Shown: positions 19,216 through 28,013, counted from the stretch's first letter. The stretch: DNA of 41,943 bases from Acidobacteriota bacterium (GCA_013286165.1 JABDGF010000015.1:1-41943); one strand, 5' to 3'. Translations and numbers: made by a program. The notes: a model not told the origin generated them from the sequence alone.

Positions 19216-19926
19216 TTCGCCGCTTCCAATCAGCCTGCGGTGCACGAGCGCGCAAAGCAAACATGCGATAACCAGCACGCCGAAATACCAACACGAAAAC
19301 CAAATGCTGTAGCCGGCCAGCGAGCCTCTGGGGCTCAGCAGGTGATCGGCGACTGCCCGATACAGCATTAGCGCGCCGACCTCCAGCGCTGTGAGCGCGA
19401 GCCAAAGCCCTGCCAACGCTGCAACGCTACACCGGCCAGGCGCAGACCACATCGCGCTTCCGACCATGGCGACGATCGAAATCGCTGCGAGCGCTGGCAC
19501 GACCGGCACCCACCAGAACCAACCCATCACACCGCCCAGCACGCCGAAGCCGAGCGACAGTCTCGTGAGACGGTCGCGCGTGCCGAAGCGGATTACCGAA
19601 AATAAAAATATGACGCACGAAAGGGCGCCGACCGTCGTCACGAATCCGACGAACAAGTTTAAGCCGATGCCCCTCGGAATAACGTCCGGACCCGCGGTAA
19701 TTCCGACGGCGAAATACCGCGGCGACCACCAACAGCCCGCAGCCGCGAGTAGAAAGCCGCAGACGGGGCGCCACGCGAACGACGCGAGCACTCCGGCGTA
19801 CGCGCGCCAGAACCATGCGTCGCCTTTCTCGCCAGCGGCTTCCGCCAAATCTCCCACGACGGATGCGGCGCGCGCACGATCCATGAATAGAGCCAGCAGA
19901 CCTTCGGCAAATTTCTGATTACGCAT
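19201..19926 (-). CDS. Membrane protein with permease-prefix-like N-terminus, partner of the adjacent PadR
   Basis: This 241-residue protein has about six predicted transmembrane helices (roughly 55-75, 88-112, 122-140, 142-160, 165-190 and 205-228). The first 50 residues (VVGDLAEAAGEKGDAWFWRAY) resemble the second type of permease-prefix domain that precedes some orphan MacB-like permeases, but the rest has no FtsX or MacB domain. The ATG at 19926 overlaps the PadR stop by 8 nt and has GGAGGAG upstream. Translational coupling to PadR makes it the likely target of that regulator. No function is recognised; it could be a cut-down relative of the PadR-linked permeases or an unrelated sensor. 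Confidence 0.8.
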   Translation of the reverse strand: MRNQKFAEGLLALFMDRARAASVVGDLAEAAGEKGDAWFWRAYAGVLASFAWRPVCGFLLAAAGCWWSPRYFAVGITAGPDVIPRGIGLNLFVGFVTTVGALSCVIFLFSVIRFGTRDRLTRLSLGFGVLGGVMGWFWWVPVVPALAAISIVAMVGSAMWSAPGRCSVAALAGLWLALTALEVGALMLYRAVADHLLSPRGSLAGYSIWFSCWYFGVLVIACLLCALVHRRLIGSGELVQA

Positions 19927-20248
19927 ACGCTCCTCCTCGCAACTTTAGTCCGTGCAGTAATCGTTGATATGCGCGTTGCGCCCGCGCGACGGCCGCTTCA
20001 CCCGAGCGCGTCACTTTGAAATATCGTTTCGCTCGCCCACCGCGCTCCGGCGTTGGATCGCCCATGCGCGAGGTGAGCATTCCCTTGGCTTCCAGTCGGT
20101 CGAGCGTGGTGTACATCGCGCCGGGCGTTGGGCCGCGATCGGTACACTTTTCGATCTCCGCGCGTATGGACGCTCCATACGCCGCGTCGCCGAGCCGCAA
20201 GATGGCCAGCAGCACAATTTGTTCGAACTCCCCAAGCTGGTCAGTCAT
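19919..20248 (-). CDS. PadR-family transcriptional regulator
   Basis: This is a 109-residue winged-helix regulator: GEFEQIVLLAILRLGDAAYG, RAEIEKCTDRGPTPGAMYTTLDRLEAKG and RYFKVTRSGEAAVARAQ are the PadR segments in order. It is clearly different from the PadR at 13583, belonging to the subgroup starting LGEFEQIVLLA that commonly precedes orphan permeases. The ATG at 20248 has no ribosome-binding site and sits only 9 nt after a possible -10 box, so the mRNA may be almost leaderless. A perfect dyad covers the start codon, suggesting self-repression. The overlapping downstream membrane-protein gene is the probable regulated partner. Confidence 0.92.
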   Translation of the reverse strand: MTDQLGEFEQIVLLAILRLGDAAYGASIRAEIEKCTDRGPTPGAMYTTLDRLEAKGMLTSRMGDPTPERGGRAKRYFKVTRSGEAAVARAQRAYQRLLHGLKLRGGAYA

Positions 20249-20286
20249 AATGACTGCAAAGTAGAATAAACAGACAGCGATGTCAA
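20242..20286 (-). promoter_or_regulatory. PadR promoter with start-codon palindrome
   Basis: On the minus strand TTGACA (20286-20281), 17-nt spacer, TACTTT (20263-20258). The perfect dyad CAGTCATAATGACTG (20242-20256, 7-bp arms around one base) covers the ATG at 20248-20246 and the expected transcription start near 20251. A dimeric regulator bound here would block both. Role inferred. Confidence 0.6.
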
Positions 20287-20386
20287 TAGTACGGTCACAG
20301 CGGTATGGCTATCATGCGCGAAGCGTTACTGGCGGGAGCGGCAGGCGGTGACCCGGAGACAGAGAGAGAAAGCTCACGAGAAGATC

Positions 20387-20821
20387 TTACGCGCCGGTAT
20401 CGTCTGCGCCCGTGTGGCCGTGCTCGACCGGCTCAAACTCCGGTTCTTCGAATCCGAGGATAACCCAGACTTCCTTGGCCGAGCGCACCACGTGGAGATT
20501 CGGCCGCGTCTCCTGCCCGAGCAGCTCAAACATACGCGCGAGCCCGAAGATCGAAGGGGAAGGCGCGATGATGAATCGCGGCGCTTCGCGGTCCTGAATC
20601 GCCGGCGGCAGGATTGCGAGCTCGCGTACATCTTGAGGCGAGAGGTCGAACGTGGTGACGCCGCTGAAATCGACGATACCGATCAGCGAGCCGTGCCCGC
20701 GGTCAAGGACGAACGCGGCGGTTTCGCCGAGGAATCCGCGCAGAGTCTCAAACGTGATAGTGCCGTCAAAGCTTGCACGGAAAATGCGCTGCGCGGGCGC
20801 GAATTCGAGCGAATAGGGCAT
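20387..20821 (-). CDS. STAS/SpoIIAA-like small protein
   Basis: A soluble protein of about 144 residues starting MPYSLEFAPAQRIFRASF. Alternating strands and helices (FDGTITFETLRGFLGE, LIGIVDFSGVTTFDL, RFIIAPSPSIFGLARMFEL) resemble the STAS/SpoIIAA-like fold used for sensing or protein interaction; I see no safe signature, so the family is tentative. The C-terminus is acidic (EEPEFEPVEHGHTGADD). The ATG at 20821 is preferred by content; an upstream in-frame ATG at 20881 adds 20 poorly structured residues. Neither has a good ribosome-binding site. It stands alone between the PadR promoter and the glyoxalase-like gene. Confidence 0.6.
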   Translation of the reverse strand: MPYSLEFAPAQRIFRASFDGTITFETLRGFLGETAAFVLDRGHGSLIGIVDFSGVTTFDLSPQDVRELAILPPAIQDREAPRFIIAPSPSIFGLARMFELLGQETRPNLHVVRSAKEVWVILGFEEPEFEPVEHGHTGADDTGA

Positions 20822-21058
20822 GGGCGTGTCGGGGCGCCGGTCGGATGTTCCGATACTGGCACTTGGCTCCGAGAATCGCAACCGTTTCCGGATTCACTGG
20901 GGCACCCGCTTGCCACAGTGTGTCCCAAAGGGCGTAAAGATTGAATAAAGGGCCCGTGACGATTCGTCGCAAGCATAGTTTTAAGCGGCAGTGATAGAGT
21001 ACGGGCGGAATCGGTGCTAGAGTTTCGGCTCCATTTCCTCTCCAGGAGGCTCACGCTC

Positions 21059-21403
21059 ATGGGACGTCCTGTAGTTCACTTCGAAATCGGCTGCCGTGAT
21101 TCCGCTAAAACGCAGAAGTTTTACAGCGACATGTTCGATTGGAGCATCACTCCGGCCGGCCCGGCCGCGCTGATCGCTCCGGAGAAGCTCGGCATTGGCG
21201 GCCACATCAGTTCTCTCGGGCACGAGCCGCACCACTACACGATTTTTTATGTCGATGTGGGAGACGTAGCCGCTGCGCTGAAAAAAGCCGAGAGCCTCGG
21301 CGGGAAGACGCTCGTGCCGCCGGTCGATATTCCCACCGGCACGTTCGCTTGGTTCACGGATCCCGAAGGCAACACTGTTGGGCTTTGGAAGGCGAAGGCC
21401 TAA
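21059..21403 (+). CDS. VOC (glyoxalase/bleomycin-resistance fold) protein
   Basis: A 114-residue protein from the ATG at 21059, which has AGGAGG 9 nt upstream. It shows two beta-alpha-beta-beta-beta modules: VVHFEIGCRDSAKTQKFYSDMF at the front and YTIFYVDVGDVAAALKKAE then TFAWFTDPEGNTVGLWK at the end. The FTDPEGNTVGLW segment is the standard closing motif of the superfamily and contributes a likely metal-ligand region. Members include glyoxalases, dioxygenases and drug-binding proteins; the small size and missing neighbours do not allow a choice. It is monocistronic by position. Confidence 0.88.
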   Translation: MGRPVVHFEIGCRDSAKTQKFYSDMFDWSITPAGPAALIAPEKLGIGGHISSLGHEPHHYTIFYVDVGDVAAALKKAESLGGKTLVPPVDIPTGTFAWFTDPEGNTVGLWKAKA

Positions 21404-21579
21404 CGAAAACGCTTCTAAAAACGATTTCGGTCGGAGTCGGGCGTCACTCGCCACTATCGTGCTCCGCAAAAAAAATAATCGTCGGGCCATGACGGGATGT
21501 GTGTATCATCGCGGCCTCCTGGACCCCGAAAGGGAATTGCTCGCCCCGGCCCTGACGGAATTCAATTTCGGAGTCGCTC

Positions 21580-24500
21580 ATGAATCGTGCCTGCCGGTTT
21601 GCTCACGTCGTTGCTGTCGCCTGCATCGCCGTCGCTTCGCTGGTCGCCTGCTCCGGCCGAGTGACCGTTCCATTCAATTCGGACGTCGCCGGATCCTCGC
21701 ATCAAAAGCTCGCGCGGGCGGCCATGGAACGTCACCGGATGGCGTTGCTCCTGTCGCATCTGGCTGCCGCGAAATCGACAGCCGCCTCTCCTGCCACAAT
21801 CCCCACACTCGCGCCGTTTCAAGGCAACCTCACCGTGGTGCCGACCGTGGCCGCCAATGGCGTCGCCCTCCAGCGCCAGGCGGACTGCTCGCTGCTCTTC
21901 ACCAATTTTGAATACAACTTCACCACAAGCCAGTTGACGGCGACGGTCGATTCCCAAACTCCCGGTTACGAAAAAATCCTGCACGAAGCCGCGGGGCTCA
22001 CCACCACTCCCGACGTATTTGCGAACGGCTGCACGGACTCGACGCTCGGCCTCGCCTCGGATCACACCGCATTTCTTGGAATAGGGAAGAGCGGGCAATA
22101 CATCGGCGCTGCGCTGGATGTGGGAGCTATCTACGTGGCGACCATGACCGGCACCAACTCCTTTACTTTCTCCACGCCGGCCCAGCTCACCCCAGACCTG
22201 CCCGCTGTTTCGATCATGGGCGCCGACCTGAACAAAGACGGAAATCAGGACTTAATCTCAACCAATAACAACGGCGTCGATTCGTCGGTCAGCGTGTTTC
22301 TGGGCAACGGTGACGGGACGTTTAAGCCGGCGACGAACTACGAAATTCCGGGCGTCAACGCCAACTACGGTTTCATCAACGACATGAACGGCGACGGCAA
22401 ACTGGATTTCGTCGTCGCCACCGGTATTCAGAGCACGTTCCAGTTCCTGATCTATTTGGGCGATGGCACTGGGAAATTTGCAGCTCCGGTACCGTTTACG
22501 CCCGCCTCAAGTTCGCTGAGTTTCGATTCGCGATTCGTTTCCGCGGACGTGAACGGCGACAATCACGTGGACATCATTACCTCGGATGGCGAAGTCCTCC
22601 TTGGGCAGGCCAGCGGGACGAATTTCACCGCCGGCGCTCAGGCGTTTCCGCCGATTGCCGGCAGCAACGAACTCGCGCCCGGCATGATCGTCGGCGATTT
22701 CAACAACGACAAGAAAGTCGATCTCGCCACCGACGATGGCACCGTAATTCGCACATATCTCGGTAAGGGCGATGGCACGTTTTCGGCCGGCCCGGCCTAC
22801 TCCACGATATCCAATCGCGGCCTGATTCTCGGCACCGACATCGATGGCGACGGCAATCTCGACATGCTCAGCGGCTTCTTCGGCCCCGCACTCTACGGCG
22901 GCGACGATTACTTGCCCAATCAGGCCTACGCGCTGATGGGCAATGGCGACGGCAGTTTCGTTGGCGCTCCGGTGCTCCCGATCGTATATACCGGAACGAA
23001 TCTGGCGGATTTGAACGGCGATGGTCGTCCGGACCTGGTGGGACTGGTGACCTCGCCCACGCAGACTTCGTTCGTCACGTATTTGACGGGCGCGAACGGT
23101 GTTCCCGTCGCCGGCCCAACCTTGCCGGTGACGCTCAATTCCGGGATCGGCGTGGATTCGTTCGCAGTGGGAGCTTTCAACACAAATACCAACAACGATC
23201 CCGGCCTGATCTACCTCGACAACAATCCGAACGGGCAATCCTTCTACGTCTCAACCGGCTCGGGAAATGGAAGCTTCAGCGGCACCACAATTATTCCCGC
23301 GCCGAGCTTGGTTCCGGCTGGAAATAACGACCTTGGTCAAAATCTCTCCGGCTTGCAACTCGCCGATTTCAACCACGACGGCAAGCTCGACATCGCTTAC
23401 TGGTTTTACGACCAAGCCAGCGCCACGCAGATCTATTACGAAGGATTCGCTGTGCAGCTCGGCAACGGCGATGGCACGTTTGGCGCGCCACACATCACGC
23501 TGACCTACCAGAGCGCAAGCGCCCCGATCCAGTTTCCGGAAAATGAACTCAGCGGCGTGCAGGACGTGAACAACGACAATTTTCCAGACGTCTTCATGGT
23601 TGTGCCAAGCCAAGTCAAGGGCAGCATCCAGCCCCCCACCGTACAGTTGTTCGTTGGCAACGGCGACGGCACATTTCAGGCGCCGAACACGCTCACGGTT
23701 ACTCCCAACATTCTTCCCGTCGTTCCGCTTGGAGTGCAGGGTTCGCCGTTTGCGTTTGCGGATCTGAATGGCGACGGGAAACTCGACCTGGTAACGGTAG
23801 GTTCATCCGCCGATGGCTCGATTCCACAGGCCGCCATCACGCTGGGCAATGGCGACGGCACGTTTCAGTTGCCGGCGATTCTCACGTTTGATGGCTTCGG
23901 TTACCCGGCCAGTGCCGCACTGGGCGATTTTAACGGCGACGGAAAGTTGGATCTCTTTATTCCCGGCGCCGGAGTCAACACCGGCGGCGTGTTTCTCGGC
24001 AACGGAAACGGCACATTCCAGACCACTGCAAACAGTGACGGCACTGTCAGCGCGACGCAGTTGGTTGCTCTTGCAACCAACGGCGCAGCCACCGCCACGG
24101 ATTTGAACGGTGACAAAGTGCCGGACGTCTTGGTCGGCAACGTCGTCTTGATCAACAAATCGAGCGCGGTGGTTACACCGGCTACCACCAGCACGGCGCT
24201 TTCGTCGTCGCTGAATCCATCCACGGTAGGCGCGACCGTCACCTTCACCGCCACCGTGACTTCAGCCACCGCGGGCACGATCACTGGATCGGTCGCATTT
24301 TTTGACGGCGCTACTCAAATCGGAACGGGAACGATTTCAGCTGGCGTGGCGACATTCACCAACTCAACGCTCGCGCAAGGTACGCACTCCATCACCGCGC
24401 AATACGGCGGCGACACCAATTACGCCGAAAGCACTTCGCCTGCGGTCTCGCAGGTCGTCAACGCCGGAGGCACGGCATCCACCGCCACGGCGCTCACTTC

Positions 24501-25968
24501 GTCGCTAAACCCATCGAAGGCGGGGGCGAGTGTGACGTTCATGGCGGCGGTGACTTCCGCCACGCCGGGGACGATCAGCGGTTCCGTCTCGTTCTATGAC
24601 GGCACGAAATTGCTCGACACGCCGATCACGATGACCGGCAACCTCGCGAATCTGACAATCAGTAATCTGGCTCAGGGAACGCACACGATCACCGCGCAGT
24701 ACAACGGCAACGCCAACTACGCGACAAGCACCTCGTCGGCCGTCTCGCAGGTGGTGAACGCAGCGGGTACAGCGGCGACGACAACTTCGCTGACGTCTTC
24801 GCTCAACCCTTCTACAGTTGGCGCGGCCGTTGCGTTTACCGCGACGGTGACTTCCACGACGCCGGGAACGATCAGCGGGTCCGTCTCTTTCTTCGACGGC
24901 GCGAAAATGCTCGACACGCCGATCACGATGACCGGCAACATCGCGACCCTGACGATTTCAAATTTCGCTCAGGGATCGCACACCATCACTGCGCAGTACA
25001 ACGGCAACGCGAATTACGCGACGAGCACATCACCGGCCGTCTCGCAGGTCGTGAATGCGGGTTCGACGACAGCGACCAGCACCACACTCTCCGCTTCGTC
25101 CACGAACGCGCCATCCGGCACGAACATCACGTTCTCGGCGACCGTCGCGGCATCTACTTCATCGTCGGCGCCGGCGACGGCCCGGAGATCGCTGGCGGCG
25201 CAATCTGCGCCTGCGGTAACGGGCACGGTTACGTTCTTTGACGGCGCTACGCAGCTTGGCACCGGCAGCGTTGGCGCCGGCGGCGTCGCCACGTATCAGA
25301 ATTCGACGCTCGCGGTTGGCGCGCATTCGATCACCGCACAATATGACGGCGACACGATTTACTCCGCCTCAACTTCACCAGCGGTGCAGGTCACGATTAC
25401 GGCGGCAGGCGGCTCGTTTACGATTGGCGCGAGTCCGGCAAGCGTTTCCGTTACGAAGTCCACGCCTGCGACGACCAATATTACGGTCACGCCCGCGGGC
25501 GGATTCAATCAGGCCGTGACGTTTTCGTGCGGCACGGTGACGAGCTTCAGTTGCTCGTTCTCGCCCGCAAGCGTCACGCCCAACGGCGGCGTCGCATCCA
25601 GCACGCTGACAATCTCTTACAATCCCGCCGCGGCGCGCGCTACACAGCAAGCGTCGGTCTTCGTTGGTCCGATGGGCATCAACGGCGCAAGTGGATCTGG
25701 AACGGCGCGGCTGACGCGTCGCGTCGCGTTCGCGCTCGGTGGGGAATTGCTCGTCCTCGGGCTCCTGCTCACCACGCGCCGGAAGAAATTCCTCGCGTAC
25801 GGAACAGGGCGCTTCGCCTACGCGCTCGTACTGTGCGCGCTGGCGGTGACTCTCATGGCCGGCTGCGGCAGCAATAATTCTTCGCCGCAATCCACCACCA
25901 TCACCGTAACTGCATCATCAGGCACACAGAGCGCAACTACGATAGTGGACGTCTCCTACAAAAATTAG
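21580..25968 (+). CDS. Giant FG-GAP/VCBS and Ig-repeat surface lipoprotein
   Basis: A 1462-residue protein starting at the ATG at 21580 (GGAG 7 nt upstream). The N-terminus is a lipoprotein signal with lipobox LVAC (Cys24). Residues about 200-860 carry around ten FG-GAP/VCBS units, each with an Asp-rich calcium-type loop (DLNKDGNQD, DMNGDGKLD, DIDGDGNLD, DFNHDGKLD and others) followed by a LGNGDGTF-type strand, suggesting a beta-propeller. Four Ig-like repeats follow (about 867-1270), then a fifth Ig-like domain (GSFTIGASPASVSV). The C-terminus is odd: a helix at 1382-1399, RRKK, then a second hydrophobic stretch ending LMAGC (Cys1429) and a short beta-strand tail. Such proteins are usually adhesins or matrix proteins. 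Isolated, with 176 bp upstream and a convergent neighbour. Confidence 0.92.
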   Translation: MNRACRFAHVVAVACIAVASLVACSGRVTVPFNSDVAGSSHQKLARAAMERHRMALLLSHLAAAKSTAASPATIPTLAPFQGNLTVVPTVAANGVALQRQADCSLLFTNFEYNFTTSQLTATVDSQTPGYEKILHEAAGLTTTPDVFANGCTDSTLGLASDHTAFLGIGKSGQYIGAALDVGAIYVATMTGTNSFTFSTPAQLTPDLPAVSIMGADLNKDGNQDLISTNNNGVDSSVSVFLGNGDGTFKPATNYEIPGVNANYGFINDMNGDGKLDFVVATGIQSTFQFLIYLGDGTGKFAAPVPFTPASSSLSFDSRFVSADVNGDNHVDIITSDGEVLLGQASGTNFTAGAQAFPPIAGSNELAPGMIVGDFNNDKKVDLATDDGTVIRTYLGKGDGTFSAGPAYSTISNRGLILGTDIDGDGNLDMLSGFFGPALYGGDDYLPNQAYALMGNGDGSFVGAPVLPIVYTGTNLADLNGDGRPDLVGLVTSPTQTSFVTYLTGANGVPVAGPTLPVTLNSGIGVDSFAVGAFNTNTNNDPGLIYLDNNPNGQSFYVSTGSGNGSFSGTTIIPAPSLVPAGNNDLGQNLSGLQLADFNHDGKLDIAYWFYDQASATQIYYEGFAVQLGNGDGTFGAPHITLTYQSASAPIQFPENELSGVQDVNNDNFPDVFMVVPSQVKGSIQPPTVQLFVGNGDGTFQAPNTLTVTPNILPVVPLGVQGSPFAFADLNGDGKLDLVTVGSSADGSIPQAAITLGNGDGTFQLPAILTFDGFGYPASAALGDFNGDGKLDLFIPGAGVNTGGVFLGNGNGTFQTTANSDGTVSATQLVALATNGAATATDLNGDKVPDVLVGNVVLINKSSAVVTPATTSTALSSSLNPSTVGATVTFTATVTSATAGTITGSVAFFDGATQIGTGTISAGVATFTNSTLAQGTHSITAQYGGDTNYAESTSPAVSQVVNAGGTASTATALTSSLNPSKAGASVTFMAAVTSATPGTISGSVSFYDGTKLLDTPITMTGNLANLTISNLAQGTHTITAQYNGNANYATSTSSAVSQVVNAAGTAATTTSLTSSLNPSTVGAAVAFTATVTSTTPGTISGSVSFFDGAKMLDTPITMTGNIATLTISNFAQGSHTITAQYNGNANYATSTSPAVSQVVNAGSTTATSTTLSASSTNAPSGTNITFSATVAASTSSSAPATARRSLAAQSAPAVTGTVTFFDGATQLGTGSVGAGGVATYQNSTLAVGAHSITAQYDGDTIYSASTSPAVQVTITAAGGSFTIGASPASVSVTKSTPATTNITVTPAGGFNQAVTFSCGTVTSFSCSFSPASVTPNGGVASSTLTISYNPAAARATQQASVFVGPMGINGASGSGTARLTRRVAFALGGELLVLGLLLTTRRKKFLAYGTGRFAYALVLCALAVTLMAGCGSNNSSPQSTTITVTASSGTQSATTIVDVSYKN
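24181..25395 (+). repeat. Four tandem Ig-like coding repeats
   Basis: Four units of about 280-315 bp begin near 24181, 24481, 24781 and 25069. Units 2 and 3 are the closest: both encode GTISGSVSF then LDTPITMTGN and HTITAQYNGNANYATSTS. Unit 4 carries an insertion of Ser/Ala/Arg-rich sequence near 25150-25210. The DNA similarity of units 2 and 3 implies recent duplication or gene conversion. Confidence 0.85.
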
Positions 25969-26118
25969 CGCGCGCCCGTCCGCCGTCCGACAGCCTCCCA
26001 GGCGGTCGTCCGACGAACGACGACATTCGCGACGAGCACTACCGCCCGGCGGACCGAGCCTCAATTGCTCCGTGCCGCACTGGCACTTGTGCGCGTACGT
26101 GACCGCGCAATTATTGGT

Positions 26119-26703
26119 TCACGCCTTCGCGCCAACCGTGCGAACCATCGCCGCCTTCGAATCGCGCGCAAATCGCTTTTGCAGCGCACGCGCGATCGGC
26201 GCGCCGAGCCGCGCCACATTGCCAGGCCGCGAGAACGCGTAGAGGTCGTACCACACCGCTCCATCCGTGTGCAGCTCCACGCTGAATCGCTCCTCGCCAA
26301 TCTCACCGTGTCCCACGAGCGTCCCGTACGCGAATCCGTAGCGCTCGATTTCGTCGCTCGCCTCGTCGATCGTGTAAACAACGCGGCACGGATTCAGCGA
26401 CCAAAATCCGAAGTGCGAAACGAGCGCCGCCACGTTCGTACCCGCAGTGATCCTCGCGCCAGGCCAGCACAGTTGCACCCACGGCATGTCGAACATTTTC
26501 CAGTCGCGCACAGCTTGCTTCGCGCGTTCGAACGTTGCGCGCCCCTCGCCCAGCTGTACGCGATTGTGGTCCACGTTGTATCCCACAACTGGAGCCGCTC
26601 CATGGCGAGATTGACCGGTTTCCGGATACGAAAAAGTGTTTTCGAACTGCGCTTCGAGAAACGCGTCAACGGCGGCCCGTTTAGGTTTGGTCAGCAGGAA
26701 CAT
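26119..26703 (-). CDS. DUF1990 family protein
   Basis: A 194-residue soluble protein. GYNVDHNRVQLGEG, FDMPWVQLCWPGARITAGTNVA, SLNPCRVVYTID and RYGFAYGTLVGHGEIGEERF are typical of DUF1990, a family of compact beta-rich proteins with unknown activity, in some other bacteria encoded beside regulatory or lipid genes. The ATG at 26703 gives normal family length. It follows the PEP-mutase-like gene after 24 nt and is the last gene of a three-gene unit, with the 1462-residue gene ending convergently 150 nt away. Confidence 0.85.
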   Translation of the reverse strand: MFLLTKPKRAAVDAFLEAQFENTFSYPETGQSRHGAAPVVGYNVDHNRVQLGEGRATFERAKQAVRDWKMFDMPWVQLCWPGARITAGTNVAALVSHFGFWSLNPCRVVYTIDEASDEIERYGFAYGTLVGHGEIGEERFSVELHTDGAVWYDLYAFSRPGNVARLGAPIARALQKRFARDSKAAMVRTVGAKA

Positions 26704-26727
26704 TCAGTTGAATTGGTGGACTCGCCG

Positions 26728-27552
26728 CTACTTGCCGAGTGCCGCGGCCACGTCGCGCAGCGGCGGCGCATCGTCACTATACGCGAAGCTGCCGTGCTCG
26801 CTCATCTCACGGCCCGCGCGCAGCAGCGCTCCGTACGCCGCGCGCGAGAGAAGACTTCCGACGCTCACGCGCTTCACTCCCATCGCGGAAAAATCCGCGA
26901 GTGTAAACGTCATGCCCGGAATCCCGGCTAGCACATTCACAGGTTTGTTCACGGCGTGCACCACCGTCTCGATCTCTTCGCGCGTCCTGAGCCCGGGCGC
27001 GTAAAGCACGTCCGCACCGGCATCTTGAAACGCCTGCAGCCGCGCGATCGTATCTTTGAGATCCGGCCGTCCGACGATGAAGTTCTCCGCGCGCGCCGTC
27101 AGCGTAAACGGGAAGGGAAGCGCGCGCGCCGCAACAACCGCCGCACGAACCCTGTCCGCAGCGTGCGAAATCTCGTACGGTGCTCGCGCGTCACCACGCG
27201 ACGGAACGTCTTCCACCGACCCGCCAACCAACTTCGAAACTCCCGCCCGCCGAATCGTTTCTGTCACCGCCTCAGCCCTGTCGCCAAAGCAGTCGCCGAA
27301 ATCGACGCTCACCGGTAGGCCGGTCGCCGCCGCGAGCTGTTCGGCGTGCGTCAAAGTTTCTTCACGAGTCATTGCTCCGTCGCTCCGGCCCGCACTAAAG
27401 GCAAATCCCGCTGAGGTCGTCGCCAGAGCCTTGAATCCCATGTGCGCCAGCATCCGCGCCGATCCGAGGTCCCACGGATTCGGAATGATGAATGCAGTAT
27501 CTTGCGCGTGCAGCGCGCGGAACGCCGTGCCTTTCTCCTGTATCGTCGTCAT
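26728..27552 (-). CDS. Isocitrate lyase / PEP mutase superfamily protein
   Basis: A 274-residue TIM-barrel enzyme from the ATG at 27552 (GAGGGG just upstream); the longer open frame to 27768 overlaps the NIPSNAP gene and is rejected. IIPNPWDLGSARMLAHMGF and ATTSAGFAFSAGRSDG are the usual opening; LPVSVDFGDCFGD holds the metal-binding Asp; GGSVED and TARAENF follow; and GADVLYAPGL and VNVLAGIPG close the barrel. Family members cleave or rearrange C-C or C-P bonds of 2-oxo or phosphono acids; the segment VDFGDCFGD differs from the more common ADLEnGFGD form, so the exact reaction cannot be given. It sits between NIPSNAP (14 nt upstream) and DUF1990 genes in one likely operon. Confidence 0.9.
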   Translation of the reverse strand: MTTIQEKGTAFRALHAQDTAFIIPNPWDLGSARMLAHMGFKALATTSAGFAFSAGRSDGAMTREETLTHAEQLAAATGLPVSVDFGDCFGDRAEAVTETIRRAGVSKLVGGSVEDVPSRGDARAPYEISHAADRVRAAVVAARALPFPFTLTARAENFIVGRPDLKDTIARLQAFQDAGADVLYAPGLRTREEIETVVHAVNKPVNVLAGIPGMTFTLADFSAMGVKRVSVGSLLSRAAYGALLRAGREMSEHGSFAYSDDAPPLRDVAAALGK

Positions 27553-27566
27553 ATTCCCCTCACTTA

Positions 27567-27920
27567 CTAGCGAATCCCTCCGACGGTCTGTGGCTTGGCC
27601 GGAGGTTCGAATGTCCCGTCCACGATCGCGACGAAATTGCGCTCTTCGCGCAAAATAAACCGCTTCGCCTGCGCCATCTCGAAATTCGCTCGCCCTTCCG
27701 CATCCGATTTGATGCGGGCGCGATAGGCCTCGTACGACGAAAGATTGTCGAACGCGATCAGCCCCCACGCAATGTCGTTCGTTCCTTCATCGGGAAGAAA
27801 ATATCCGATCAGGTGACCGCCGCAGCGGGGAATGATGCGCCCCCAGTTTTTGGCGTACTCCTCAAAGGCGGCCTTCTGAAACGGATCAATCTGGTATCGG
27901 ATCACGCAAACGGTCTTCAT
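27567..27920 (-). CDS. NIPSNAP family protein
   Basis: A 117-residue dimeric alpha/beta-barrel protein. It opens [25 protein letters not shown] style (positions 2-26) with [20 protein letters not shown] after it, and [17 protein letters not shown], all typical of NIPSNAP/DABB-fold proteins. The ATG at 27920 has AGGAGG 8 nt upstream. It is the first gene of the NIPSNAP, PEP-mutase-like, DUF1990 unit, transcribed away from the ArsR-type regulator whose start is 128 nt off. Members bind small ligands or modify them; the ligand is unknown here. Confidence 0.9.
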   Translation of the reverse strand: MKTVCVIRYQIDPFQKAAFEEYAKNWGRIIPRCGGHLIGYFLPDEGTNDIAWGLIAFDNLSSYEAYRARIKSDAEGRANFEMAQAKRFILREERNFVAIVDGTFEPPAKPQTVGGIR

Positions 27921-28013
27921 CTGGATCGCCTCCTAATTCGCGACCTGCCGACTCCTTGAATTGGCTTAGCAGGGCAGCGCGGGCATCATTCGTCCGCCGT
28001 AAAAGCATGCCTG

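Noticed and set aside
20348-20944. Plus-strand open frame of 198 codons
   Set aside because: Charged, low-hydrophobicity sequence antisense to the STAS-like gene, whose strand/helix pattern is more protein-like. Some doubt remains because both lack good ribosome-binding sites.
24181-25395. Tandem repeats as a possible CRISPR or satellite
   Set aside because: They are in-frame Ig-domain coding units of about 290 bp.
25969-26118. CGTCCGAC direct repeats and a GCCT-CCC-AGGC mini-hairpin between convergent genes
   Set aside because: Too short, GC-rich and without T-run; no evidence for a terminator or mobile-element end.
27933-27961. AATTC...GAATT inverted repeat between NIPSNAP and ArsR-type genes
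   Set aside because: Arms of 5 bp with an 18-nt gap are expected by chance.
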